Origin: Puccinellia tenuiflora
Lineage: Eukaryota > Streptophyta > Magnoliopsida > Poales > Poaceae
Reading direction: 5' to 3'
NCBI GenBank assembly: GCA_012064385.1
Contig: QRDG01000529.1
Location: forward strand, 2,053,080 to 2,117,079
DNA: 64,000 bases
In this document: positions 43,416 to 54,540 of the stretch, piece after piece
Layout: each line of letters starts with the position of its first letter
How positions within the stretch are numbered: position 1 is the stretch's first letter
Notes under the pieces: generated by a model
What the model saw: only the letters and a program-made list of their open reading frames with translations
What the model was told of the DNA's origin: nothing
Database searches by the model: none
Program-made: the position numbers and the translations under genes

Positions 43416-45098
43416 CTAGCATAATATGCCCGTGCGTTGTAACGGAAGAAAAAAAATCCAACTTTTGGATAAAAAATGTCGGCGTGATCCAAAATTGTTC
43501 CAAAGTCGATCGACTCGTATAACCCTAGTCGTGCGTTGCTGCAGATTAATTTTAGTAACTAATAGTCTTTACACGTGGAATAGCCCTAGTGGAAAAGAGT
43601 TTTCTCTTGACAAACCGTTCTTGATGTGATAGAACTACCGTCAAGAATTGGATCGCTTTCTTGCCGGGTCATGAATCAACCTGAACTTATTTGCGTATGA
43701 AGACCAATTTTTGGAAACTTCTTTAATGACCATCTGAAGAAAATAATATTTAAAGTGGACATCTATACCTTGTGAACTAAATAAGGATCGAGTTTCCATC
43801 CATGGCACTTCAGTCTAATTACATTAGACGATTTTCCTTCTTTTAGGCCATCTACAATGGGGGTCGCTTATTGATTTTAGACAGAATAATCTGGGCGGTC
43901 TCAGCAAATGAAGTTTCTTAGCAATGACTCACACCACTGATTTATCCTCACTGAACTTTCCAAACGATTTCAAAATAGAGGACAGTCCATCTGAACGATC
44001 ATGTTACAGTTTAGTTTGTCACACCTTCAAGGCACGTGATTGCTTCACATGTAGCAGGATTTTGGAGCTAGGAATGAAACCCCAGGGCCCAGGCCGACTT
44101 AATGACATGGCCATGATCATTCTAAAGCCGGCACCCAACGCAGTACATTTCAGCTCCCAAGTAAATCTAGCATCCACATAAAATTTGCCCCAATCTTGAG
44201 CAGATTTCTTCCAAGCTTCTATATCATCTTCTGTTTGTGTTTGGACAGCAGCGATATGATTCTGCTCCAGCAACCTTTTTCCCCTTTCTTAATAATGTTA
44301 ACGGTTTCATTCTTCAAGGCCTGCAAGGTAGCTAGGTATTTCTGCAAGAAGCTAACGGAATAACCAAAAGAAGCATCTCCTTGACCAAAAATCACATTAT
44401 GGCGAAGATATCAAGCCCTCCACCAACGGAACAAAGCTGCCCAGACCTCCGTGCGCCTAACCAGCTCTTGCTCCAAGGTCGGCAACAGATCGAGCGCTTC
44501 AACCATGGAGCCTCAGATCCGTGGAGCACACATCAGAACTGAGCTCAAAGACACGTCCTACCTCTCCCCTCCAGCCGAGATGAGAAGGAAGAATGAGATC
44601 GGCGTCGGCCAACGGGCGCAGCTGCTACGCGCGAGGTAAATCAGCAGCTTGTCAAGGCGTGGCGGATGCCGGCGACGGGGAGAGGGGGAGGGAAAGCGAG
44701 GCGCAAGGTAGCCCTGCAGCACGGCGCCTGCAATGAGCGTGGCGATCTGGCTGCACGGTGGCGACGAATCCGGCGACCTAGCTGCGTTGCCGAAGTGCTT
44801 GGGTAGTGCGGTGCGCGTCTTGGCGTCGAGGCGCAGGGTCGCCTCACTACAACGGCGACGAGTGTGGCGACTTGGTTGTATATGGTGGCAACGAGCACGG
44901 AGGCCTAGCTTGTAGCGCAGAAGAAAAAGACTTAGCGAGAGCGGAGGCGGCCCAGTTATTGGACGAAACATTTTTCAACTTAATCGGTGGCAGTGTCCGT
45001 AATTACCATCCTAAATAAGGGTAATAAAAAAGTTGGACGAAATTTTTTGGGAGAAGCAACTCTTCCTTTATATTATAAATATATATATAAGGTAAAGA
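43416..45098 (-). mobile_element. Candidate Helitron (about 1.7 kb)
   Basis: On the minus strand the right-hand end signature is CCGTTACAACGCACGGGCA, able to form a stem, followed 7 bases later by CTAG and a flanking T: the classic Helitron 3' terminus (at 43444-43416). The 5' start is proposed at 45098, minus TCTTTACCTTATATATATAT, resembling TC-TA-rich Helitron 5' ends, but the base before it is G rather than the expected A, so the 5' edge is tentative. The interior holds an RNase H-like fragment (44019-44273) and a GC-rich exon-like block (44390-44970) with no helicase, as non-autonomous gene-capturing Helitrons do. Confidence 0.45.
44019..44273 (-). pseudogene. RNase H-like (RVT_3-type) N-terminal fragment
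   Basis: Minus-strand open frame of 84 codons: IEAWKKSAQDWGKFYVDARF resembles the start of plant RNase H-like domains (W..P..G..K.N.DA.F), followed by TALGAGFRMIMAMSLSRPG and WGFIPSSK. It is short, lacks the later acidic residues, and is probably a captured or decayed fragment in the candidate Helitron. Confidence 0.45.
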
Positions 45099-45583
45099 CT
45101 TTTTTCCGATACCGGGAATTATTGTGTATGTACTTTCTGATTGATAGAGGGCGAGTGATTGGCCGACACAGTAGCTTGATCAACATCTCCCACTTAACCG
45201 TCCGATCCGTCTGACGCATCCGCAATCAACACAAGGACTCAGAAACTAGGTGTGGGCCTGAATGTACCATCTTGAAGTGCAAGCCACACCAAGATCTATA
45301 GACGGATTCTATGGCCTATCTCTTGTCACTGACTACGATCGGATCTTGTGTATCTTGTTATGGTTTGGCGTTTATCTTAACCGGCATGTAAATTGACTCG
45401 GCCCCGTGTAACCATATTTGCCACCATCTATGTAAAGGAGAATGGGGACCCGCCGAGCAGCATCGGTTGACCTAATATCATCATTCGCCAATCCACCATA
45501 AGCGAGATCGAGCATCCCTCAAGATTGCCAAGATCACCGAAAGATAGTACGCCGCCACAAATATGAACTAGGCATGTTATCGA

Positions 45584-45833
45584 TTTTTCCATTTATAAAA
45601 TAAGTTATAATTACAAGAAGTGATAGTTTCTGATATTGAATTACAATGTATCTACCCACTGCTGCAGGCCCTTCTTGAGACCTGGTTTTCCTCCATGCAT
45701 AAACAGAGTAAATGACTCCTTCAAGAAAGTGAAGCATTCTTTTAGGTTTAGTTGTCCATCAAAGATAATCTTGTTCCAGCGATTCCATAAGCTCCAACAA
45801 CTAGTGATAATGGATTCTTTGAAACATATGGAG
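45584..45833 (-). mobile_element. 5'-truncated LINE fragment
   Basis: Minus-strand frame contains SLWNRWNKIIFDGQLN and KPGLKKGLQQWVDTL, matching the extreme C-terminus of plant LINE ORF2. It lies between two direct repeats of about 50 bp (45535-45583 and 45834-45884, both with CACCGAAAGATAGTAC). The duplication is unusually long for a LINE. The 3' side has only a short T-run at 45583-45588. Confidence 0.6.
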
Positions 45834-46142
45834 CACCGAAAGATAGTACAAGCCGCCACAAATAGGAATTAGGGCTGTTATCGGATGTTGTTTGGATGTT
45901 TTTTGCCAAGGCCCGAACCTATCTAAACTATGTATCTCATGTGCTACCATTTAGATGTGCCGAACACGACCGTTTCAAACCCAAATTTACCATGGGGAAA
46001 ATACCACAACAAACTGTTTTAGGGATTTTGATTCCAACAAGGTAGGCTCCGATGGTATTTCGCCTGGGAACAGAAGCGTCCAAATCCCAAGATAAAACAT
46101 GGATCTTAGTGAAAGACATGACCTTACATGGTGAGGCCATAA

Positions 46143-46428
46143 TGTCACACCCGGTACATGCCCGATACAGTAGACTCAGTGGACATGGGCCGTGGGCTGG
46201 TGGCAATGGGCTTGGGGTGTGGCTTCGTCAAGATAAGAAGGAAGCCGAGCCTGCGGGAGAGGATATCGAAGACCAGAATAGAACACGGGTCGTTCCCGTC
46301 CTCTCTCCCGTTCCCTTCCTCTCCGGCAGCTACCACAAGCAGCGATCTCCTCCGGTGGCCGCTCTCCACAAGCGGCGGTATCCCGAACCTCACGCCCCGG
46401 TGATCACCGACGGCAACGGGGTGTTACA
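46143..46428 (+). mobile_element. Solo LTR, 286 bp, TSD CATAA
   Basis: Starts TGTCACACCC and ends GGGTGTTACA with short terminal inverted repeat, flanked by perfect 5-bp duplications CATAA (46138-46142, 46429-46433). There is no internal domain, so it is a solo LTR or a very small terminal-repeat element. Orientation is undetermined; strand is given as read. Confidence 0.7.
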
Positions 46429-46433
46429 CATAA

Positions 46434-47515
46434 GTTGGATCTTCCAGCCAATATTAGTCGTATGCCACATAATATTTTCCGCTACTAATTTTGCTCGCCA
46501 TGGCATTCCTGCCATCCCGGGGGATGATGTTACCCGAGCCTTTATTTTTGCTCTACTTAACTCCATGAGTCCATCACGTTAAACACACACACTACTCGGC
46601 ACACGCTCAGCTGGCGGGGCTCGTCTTGGAGGAGAGTGTGCCGATCGAGAAGCTCTACAACCAAACCATGAATTACTCGGGGGCTAATGACGAGTATATG
46701 GGTTACCCACTACCCAATGATGATGACTCGTCCCATCCCGCCATCCTAGTGGGCCTCGTTAGTACGGAAGCCTCCACCCAACGGGATGGGTTACGCCACG
46801 AGAAAGAACCCATCTTTCATGACAACCAGTCAATCCTGAAGCCCATAATCGGATTGGGTCATGGCACCCATAACAACTGTCTGTATCGTAGCCATAATGG
46901 GACGTTAAGTCATGGACATGATCACTACACCACTATCTCTTGTAACCGTACCCCATCATCATACACATTAACAGGGGATTTCAACTCTCACCTGGCCATG
47001 CATATAAGACTGACGATGAGTACCCCGAAATCAATCAACCACGACCACCAAACTGGAGTAGGGTTGTTACCCGTGCTAATTCAGCGGTGGAAACCTATAT
47101 ACATCGTTGTGTCCCTAGTGTGCTACCTATCAAATCATGGTACCATATATACTACAATATAAATCTGTTTCCAGGCAGATGGTGTGTGTGCTTACGAAGG
47201 GGTGTGTACGCTATTGAAGGTGGCCAAGGATGTCTTTACCAAAATATTGATGGGGTCCTCCCACCGTAGGGTTCATATTATTATGTGACTACGTATTTTT
47301 CCTTCTTAGGTGTGCGTGTGTTTATGTGACGAGTGTGTGAATCCCGGATATCCAACGGGTGTCCTTCGTCAGAAAACAATATGCAGTTGATTAGGGTTCA
47401 ACTCTTTTCGTGAGCAAAATTCTACCGTTTGATCACGGTCAAGGAGAGAAACGGTAGACCCAAATTATCGATGGTTACCAGAAATTGATTTTTAAGAGTA
47501 AATAAATAGATTAAT
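46434..47515. other. Intergenic, unexplained open frame only
   Basis: A 178-codon open frame (46626-47162, plus) is present but has no motif, an unremarkable composition and no start context I trust; I treat it as chance. The rest contains no recognisable gene or transposon end. Confidence 0.4.
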
Positions 47516-47527
47516 TTCCACCATGAA

Positions 47528-48058
47528 ATGTTCTTTTTGTGGATCGGAGGAGTCAGTAGAGCATTTATTCATCTCTTGTCCTTTTGCCCAGATTATTTGG
47601 CGTGTGGTATACAGTACGTATAACTTGCCGCCCCCAACCAACATTACTAATATGTTTGGTAATTGGTTGAACGGGATTGACAAAAAGAATAAGGCTAGAT
47701 TTCGTATCGGCGTGTCGGCCTTAGTTTGGTCAATATGGAACTGTAGAAATAACCTTGTCTTTAATAGAAAATCAAAATTTCATGTTCTATAGGTTATCAA
47801 CATGGCGGCCCATTGGATTCAGCTGTGGGCTTTACTCCTTCCCCAGGACCAGCGGGAACTTATAGTTACTGGGTGTGCTCGGCTCCTGACGGTCGCTCAG
47901 GATATTTTCAGCCGGGTTATGTGGCAGCATACTAGATGACTACGGGATGCCTAGTTGTGTTATGATGTCATTTTTCCGATGGTTGATACATGTTTCAACC
48001 TTAGCTGATTCGTAATTTGTAAACTTGATATTCTGAATCCCCTTTTCGAAAAAAAAAA
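47528..48058 (+). mobile_element. 5'-truncated LINE, same family as 10315-11817
   Basis: The insert is flanked by TTCCACCATGAA (47516-47527 and 48059-48070) and ends with TTCGAAAAAAAAAA. The open frame from 47523 encodes MKCSFCGSEESVEHLFISCP and TNMFGNWLNGIDKKNKARF, a zf-RVT domain that ends early at a stop near 47792. Compared with the 10.4-11.8 kb copy the peptide is closely similar. Typical truncated LINE insertion. Confidence 0.85.
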
Positions 48059-48070
48059 TTCCACCATGAA

Positions 48071-49582
48071 TGGTAAGTAGACGCAGGCGACGACACAAGA
48101 ATATATGTCAGACGGTAGCGGTTGAGCTCATTTACACTTTACAGTGCTGCCCTTGTCGCCAATGGTCCGATAGCTTCCTCCTGTACTTGTTCTTCAAGTT
48201 GCATTGCTGTTTCAGAGGAAACGGAGGAAGTATAAGGAGGAGGTAATTAAGCACCAGAATATGTTTGTTTTCTCACGTTAAGCATTAAAAAATATAAAAA
48301 GGACTAACACAAACAAGTGATAGTACAACCGTACTTAACTGTTATGTTCAGTCATAAATCAAAATGATGAATTTGGTCAAGCAATACGCAGTATACGTCT
48401 TTACTTTCAAAAACTACATCAGTAGAAGTTTAATGCTTTCATATCCTAGGCGGGCATGTGTCTTTTTTATAGTAAACAAAACTCTGATTATAGAATAAGA
48501 AATGCAACAAAAACATAAATAAACCACTGTCAGCTTGGACTTGCAATGTCATATAGAAGCAAATTTTCATTGTGATATATCTGATTCACACATCATGCAT
48601 GATTTTATTTAAAATATACGAAGCTAAACTTCTAGGCATGATGGGTTAGTGACAATATTTCTAGGCAAGAAAACACAGTGGTCCGTCATAATAAGTCAAT
48701 TGATATTTCAGCTTTAATCCTCGTATACATGATTTTTAATACGTTTTGATGTCCAATATGTAATTCTGCACTAATAGTTCGGAAAACTATGATATTACAA
48801 TAAGAGGTTCATGCTAAAGCACCAACAAGTTATTTTCTAGCAGCACTACAAATTGCTACTATGAGACTATAAGTGGAAGAACTGGTTCAGGAAACATGAT
48901 GTCTGATGTCACAAGATTTAACAAAACTAACCATTCCATGGAGTGGTCTCCCACGGTCTGATACTTTAGTATGCGTCTAGCAAACGACAACATCGACACT
49001 ATGAAACATAATTTTACAACAAATGTCGACCCCATAAGAATATTACTGGTTACACAAAACCTAAAAGACTGACAATGTATATCGCCGATAGTTGCAGATA
49101 TACAATGTAGACATCCAAGTAGTAGTAGGTAAGTCAAAGGTAATTGAGTTTGTACAAAGCAGATTGCTTTTCTTAGGGATCCGTCATGGTAGCGTATTTT
49201 AGGAGTTTTCCGCAATCTTTTGGCAAGAGAGAAATAAAACTCCATACCTCCATAATACCTACATCTCTAATTTACATGGCCATTAATTCTAACTAGCCCA
49301 TGACACACAGATGCCCACACCGCCACACGCACTGGTCCTCTAATATGACCACAATTAACGACTTATGATATTCCTCAGTAGGCAAATAGTTTCATAGCAT
49401 CTTAGGGCAAGCATCGACTAATATTGTTGCTTAACTAGTATCATTAAATGGCCTAAGGAATCAATAAAGAATTGAAACAATCTTACGACCTTTCCATGGC
49501 TATAGGAATTACGTAATTAGTGAGTTGCACGATGCACATTGCAAAACAAGTAAACAACGTAACCTCAACAAGGGCACTAGCA
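48071..49582. other. Intergenic, 3' side of F-box gene
   Basis: AT-rich DNA. The minus strand at 48230-48140 has an AG-preceded short frame (MQLEEQVQEEAIGPLATRAAL then stop) that could be a terminal exon, and 49245-48859 has a 128-codon frame; neither has a recognisable domain. Part of 49300-49582 is likely 3' untranslated region of the F-box gene. Confidence 0.35.
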
Positions 49583-50827
49583 CTATACATACACATCATC
49601 AAAAGGCCAAGAGTCAAACCTTGCATGACCATCCTTGAGCGCGGGGAAAATGGGAGGCCAGATCATCATAAAGGGATATAAATATTTGTCCTCTTTTTTC
49701 ATCTCATACAATTTGCGCAGCGTCCTGCACTTGACATCCAAGTAGAGTGCCCATCGGCCCATCTTCAAGAACAGAAACTCTGTTGTATAGTCCCCGACAC
49801 GATTTATCTGGAGAAGAGCAGTAGGCTCTTCCTCGAGAAATTGAGCACACATTTCACGCAAGCAAATGTTGTCCACCAGCAACCAGTTCCCGTTGCCCCC
49901 CTTGTTGAGCCAGACGTGAAGCTGAAACTCCTTGACATGGATGAGACACACATCAGAAGGATCATCAGCTCGTGATAACATGGTGGTTCTTTTTACGGAG
50001 AAATCCACCCCTTGTGGGAGCTGCAATGTGGAGAAGGTCGAGGCCGTCAAATCCAAGACGACAATTTCATTCCGGCCGCTCGCCATATAGATCTTGTTGC
50101 CAATGAGTACAGAAGCTGGTACAGATTTTCTATAAACGAAGTCTTCCGCGGCCAAGTCCAAGGTAAGATGTGTGCGCCAAGCATCATCATCGCCGTTTTG
50201 CAGCATATATACATGCACCGTATATTTCGTTATTGTCCAGAGAGAAGGATGGTTCACCATCACAAACAAGTAGAACAAGACTTGGCCTTCTTCTTGAGAA
50301 AAGAGTTGTCTGTAAATGCAGAGATCGGATGAGATGGGTAATGCCGGGGTGACCACCATACCTCTCTCAGGGCACAGCGGGCTGTGCACTACAAGTACGC
50401 GCATAACTTGGCTTTGTAATTCGTTGTCGCATAGGTTGCGGAGGAGGCTGGTGACGACGCGGCCGTTCCAGCAGCCCAGCATATTGGTCAGTCCGCCCTG
50501 ATATGGGTCCAGGCTGAAGCTCGCACGGTGGACGACGGCGGCGAGCTCCGGGGCCGGATGCGGAGGCAGCAACGGGAAGAAGCGCGCGGGGACGCTGTGG
50601 TACACCTTCTGACTTTGGTAGAAGCCGAGGAGTCTGGGAGGATGGAGCTTGTGGAACCGGCGCAGGAAGGCGTGGTCGGAGGCGAGCCTGCACCAGCGCC
50701 TACAGACCACGGCGGCGCGGACGAGGCTGCTCGGAAAGCCGACGCGGACGATGATCTCTGTGAGGAGGTCGTCATCGTCCAGCACCTTGGATACACACGC
50801 CGGCAGCGGCTGCATCTCGCCCTCCAT
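49583..50827 (-). CDS. F-box protein, single exon
   Basis: F-box proteins bind SKP1 and supply the substrate-recognition arm of SCF ubiquitin ligases. The frame is intact, about 414 codons from ATG 50827 (MEGEMQPL) to the stop at 49583; the frame is also open a few codons upstream but without a better ATG. Residues about 18-60 form the F-box (VLDDDDLLTEIIVRVGFPSS, AAVVCRRWCRLASDHAFLRR). The rest is a beta-rich F-box-associated region with repeated hydrophobic strands (VPASVLIGNKIYMASGRNEI, TTEFLFLKMGRWALYLDVKC), as in large grass F-box families. There is no transmembrane segment. The substrate is unknown. A related but broken gene is 1.3 kb away at 52100 on the other strand. No lesions seen, so probably expressed. 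Confidence 0.88.
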   Translation of the reverse strand: MEGEMQPLPACVSKVLDDDDLLTEIIVRVGFPSSLVRAAVVCRRWCRLASDHAFLRRFHKLHPPRLLGFYQSQKVYHSVPARFFPLLPPHPAPELAAVVHRASFSLDPYQGGLTNMLGCWNGRVVTSLLRNLCDNELQSQVMRVLVVHSPLCPERGMVVTPALPISSDLCIYRQLFSQEEGQVLFYLFVMVNHPSLWTITKYTVHVYMLQNGDDDAWRTHLTLDLAAEDFVYRKSVPASVLIGNKIYMASGRNEIVVLDLTASTFSTLQLPQGVDFSVKRTTMLSRADDPSDVCLIHVKEFQLHVWLNKGGNGNWLLVDNICLREMCAQFLEEEPTALLQINRVGDYTTEFLFLKMGRWALYLDVKCRTLRKLYEMKKEDKYLYPFMMIWPPIFPALKDGHARFDSWPFDDVYV

Positions 50828-50899
50828 CTTGGACGGCGGCGGCTGATTCAAGCCTTCAATTTTGGCCGAAGGCGGCCGTGTCTCTCCCGTTTTATGTCC

Positions 50900-52099
50900 G
50901 TGATGACCGTGGATTTGGGGTTAGGGCAGAAAGATAGTGGCCTCAGCCTTAAAATCACGGCCCATCCAGATTGGGCCCGTCAACAGAAAAAAAAACAAAT
51001 CAATAAGCAAACGATTGTTGCCCTACAAAAAAACATTCCCTCCAAAAAAAAAAAAAACAGTCGACTCTCTTTTCTCTTAGATTCCCCTAAAAAAAGAGTC
51101 AGCTTCAGAAAAAATTAATAAAAAGATTCAACTTCATAATGTGGCTACAGGAAAAGAGAAGTCAATTCGATACATTAAAAGCAGCTAGCTTTCATGCTGT
51201 TTTGTGGATGTTTTTTGTTTGGGATGGTTTGTACGAACTACCTAAGAAGGTTCTCTTTGACGGGGTTACAAATAGAATAAGATACTCCTTTGTATAGCCT
51301 CTTTTCGGTATGGTAAGAACAAATGCTCGAATTGCCTTTTATATTCCCTTGGTTTGCAGTCATGGATCGAGCATGCCTTTTGTGTTGGTCTTGGTTCAAG
51401 AACATACGCCTGGTTTGGGGTTTCCTCAACTCATCTACTGAAGTATCACCACAGCTATTCAACAACATGAACATGAGGCGTGACATGGTTACTTGCTCGT
51501 TGTTTGGACTTTGGTGTCATCATAAGAAGAGCTCTCACGCCTAGAATATTCTCATAATCTTTTCTTGTTCTCTTGACAAGAGTTGGCTGCATGATCGAGC
51601 TGGCTGATTTACTGTATACACGGAGCACTGTTGTTGTGGCAGATAAAATTCGGTCTAGGTAGTCACTCTGTAGCATACATACAAGTAAAATCTGATCAAA
51701 TTGCTCAGAGCACTGTTGTCGTGTCATTTGTGGAGAATGGGTCAAATCAATCAATATGAGAGATTAATCTTGTAATGTCACCTCAATTCCACTTGGAATA
51801 TCAGCCTGGTGTCACCGTTTGATCCAAATTTCGAGCCATATGGTTTTGACGTATTGGCCGGCTGAAATCCCTTTGACCAATTTCAAATTAGATCATATGA
51901 CCTGCTCTTGTTGAGACCTTTTTTTTGGGTTGTTGCTAGAACTCCCTCGTGGGCTGCCAAGCTAGTTCATCGTACGAAACTATGCTAAGCCCAGCCCGTT
52001 CAAAGAGATGGGGCTTAAACCCAGACCAAATACATATTCTCCAAAAGAAAACTGACCTGACCTTCCGCCCGCCGCCGCACTGCCTCCCAGCCGGCGACC
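50900..52099. other. Spacer between two F-box loci
   Basis: Probable promoters of the divergent F-box genes at either end, with several A-runs (50985-51060). Short open frames without motifs. 51960-52090 just before the next ATG is GC-richer and probably the leader of the 52100 gene. Confidence 0.4.
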
Positions 52100-53237
52100 A
52101 TGGCAAGTGCTGCAGCCGAAGCGACGCCTCTCCACCTTGGCCTCCCCGACGAGATCATCGTCGGGGAGATCCTCCTCCGCCTGCCCCCAAAATCCATCAT
52201 CCGCTGCCGTGCCGTGTGCGCCGCCTGGCGCCGCGCCACCTCCACCCGCGACTTCCTCCTTGCCCACCACGCCTGGCAGCCCAGCTTACCCCTCCTCCAT
52301 GCCTACGACGAATGCATTTTGTTCCTAGACATCATCCCCTTCGACCACCGGGAAGGGCTCAGAGCCGCCGACCAGAGCCAGTCCGTGCGCGACTTGACCA
52401 TGGCTTCTTCGAAGTGGAGGCCTCCTGCGACGGCCTCCTTGTCCTCTCCATCGGCAGTAGGAAGTTCGCCATCTGCAACCCGGCCACTCGTCGGTATGCC
52501 ACTCTCCCGCTGCTTCATGGCTTCATTGTCTTGGGGATGTACCCGTGCCCCGGCGAGTACCGGCTGCTGCTGAAACCAGATTTCATGATGTATGATGGAC
52601 CTGATGCTCAAGATGGCTCTACTACCATGTCTTCACAATAGGCTCTGGCCAGCCGCCGAGGCACGTAGATTGCCCGTGCCCCCATGCCGAGAGACCGGTA
52701 GACGGCATCGTATCTGTCCTGCTCCATGGTAGTCTGCATCGGTACACTGACCACATGATAATGGTATTCGACACCACCGTTGAGTCGTTCCGGAAGATGC
52801 GCTCACCGATTGGTTCTAGTAGCGACGCTCACCTGTTTGAGATTGGTGGCATGCTTGGCATGGCCAACCGTAATGATGGCGCGACAATCATGCATATCTG
52901 GGTGATGCAAGATTACCAATGCGAGGTCTGGGCCTTCAAGCACCGGGTTAAATTGCCGCTTGCAGAGTTCGGGGTGCAGCTTCAAAATTACGAGAAACAT
53001 TTGAGTGTAGTGATAGCTTCTTGGGATGGTGATCTGCTGGTGCTGGTAAAATTTGGCGAGTGGGTATTTCAGGTTGACATGGATAGGAAGTTGGTTGCTA
53101 GTTTTCATCACACAGGCCTCCTCCTACCTTCTCATCATCGGCTCAAACAAACTCTTGTTCAGCATGCCTTCTTTCCGACACTAGAGGGTTATGTTGTGAG
53201 CTCGCTATCTTCTGCGTTGCTGCATATAAAGTTATGA
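52100..53237 (+). pseudogene. F-box protein gene with two frameshifts
   Basis: The N-terminus at 52100 has a good F-box (LGLPDEIIVGEILLRLPPKS, RAVCAAWRRATSTRDFLLAH, residues about 12-58). Around 52385 the homologous reading switches to the next frame: DHGFFEVEASCDGLLVLSIG, KFAICNPATRRYATLPLLHG. Around 52605 it switches again to the frame that gives RWLYYHVFTIGSGQPPRHVD and then VFDTTVESFRKM to the stop at 53237. Both shifts are in the same direction. Read across them the product would be a normal-length F-box protein of about 380 residues, so it is a recently broken gene, or two sequencing indels. Confidence 0.75.
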
Positions 53238-54093
53238 TCGAGAAGCCTTCACTGGTATGAGTGGTCGCATGAATTCAATGCTTACGCAGCAGATGGAACT
53301 ACTGTACGTTTTGATGCTCAAATCGCCAAGCCATGATGTTGCACATTATAAATATATGCTAACTAATCGGCTTCATCTCTGTATTTTTTTTTTATTGAAC
53401 GGAACAATTGACTTTGCTGTATTAATTAGCACACTGTGTTTGATACTATCTTTTGTATACATGTGCACTTGTTCTTCTCTTATATTGCTTCTTAGCAATG
53501 CAAATCTGGTACTTTCTTTTGGCAGTAGAAAATGTGTGCTCATTTGCTTGCCCGCTTCTGAATGCAACTGAGTCTTTGAACATATACATTGTTCTTCTTC
53601 GGCTCTGTTAATATTGCAGTGTCTCTTGTTCTGTGAAGAAGCAGGTTTTAGATTTCCATACTGGTGTTGTGTGTAACTGCTGCACATTGCGGGCCGGGAT
53701 TGGAACATGGTACGAATATAATCTGTTATTAATGCTCCCTGATATTATTGTAATGCAACAGTAAGCAGGACTACTAGTTCTCATCGTACCTATATAAAAT
53801 TTTCACCTCTAACTGCTGCATAAGTCTCGAGTTGTTTGTTGCGTGGAATCGGCGCTGGACTGGGGATTGGAGACTTAGGCATGGGCGTAACAGTGTTTCG
53901 TCACAGATGCACGTAAATTATGGCCATCAGACTTATTTATACTCTACTCTTATTTTTTTCGGGGTACCATGCTGAAGGTAGTACATCTTCCAAATTGTTC
54001 TTGTGCCTCAGAAATAGATTAGTCTGTTGACGTCTGTTTCAATTTCTCACTGTTCCTTAGTCCACACATTATGATGTTCTTTTCTCAATCTAG
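53238..54093. other. Spacer, no gene recognised
   Basis: 3' flank of the F-box pseudogene followed by AT-rich DNA that ends in a pyrimidine-rich splice-acceptor-like tract before the P58IPK pseudogene exon at 54094. I could not find the missing 5' exons of that gene here. Confidence 0.45.
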
Positions 54094-54418
54094 ATACAAG
54101 GATGCTGAGAGTGATTACAATAAATACCTGGCGCAAAGCCCGGGACTGCTTCGGTGGAAAAGGAATTGTCTCAGCTGCTGCAGGCCAAACATGCATTAGA
54201 ATCTGCTTATTGCCCGTCTGATGCTGGAGAATTCTCGAAAGTCCTGGAGTACATCAATAAGATTGTGCTCGTCTTTTCTCCAGGTTGTGCAACCAAATCA
54301 CTGCTAGCACTGGAAGACTATTCAAGTGTTATTATAGATACTGGATTTATTCTGAAGGAAGACGAAGATAACTTGGACGTGCTATTACTTCGTGGTCGAG
54401 CGTACTATTACCTTGTTG

Positions 54419-54540
54419 CGGAAAAGACTTGCTACCACCATGTTTTACTAGGAAAACAAGCTAAAACGGATACATACGGCTTACATCTCCGTATAACGCA
54501 TGGGTGTGTAGCTACCCATACGGGTAGCAAATTGTCTCTC
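54419..54540. mobile_element. 122-bp MITE (Mutator-like) in the P58IPK pseudogene
   Basis: Inserted in an exon and flanked by TACCTTGTTG (54409-54418 and 54541-54550). The ends are loosely inverted: CGGAAAAGACTTGCTACC and, on the opposite strand, GAGAGACAATTTGCTACC. Removing it and one repeat restores the TPR coding sequence (YYYLV-DHDVANR). The 9-10-bp duplication suggests Mutator-like origin. Confidence 0.7.

Noticed and set aside
46626..47162. 178-codon plus-strand open frame
   Set aside because: No motif, no conserved pattern, no start or splice context; it follows a solo LTR. Most likely chance.
48859..49245. 128-codon minus-strand open frame
   Set aside because: Hydrophobic stretch without a recognisable family; in AT-rich 3' flank of the F-box gene.
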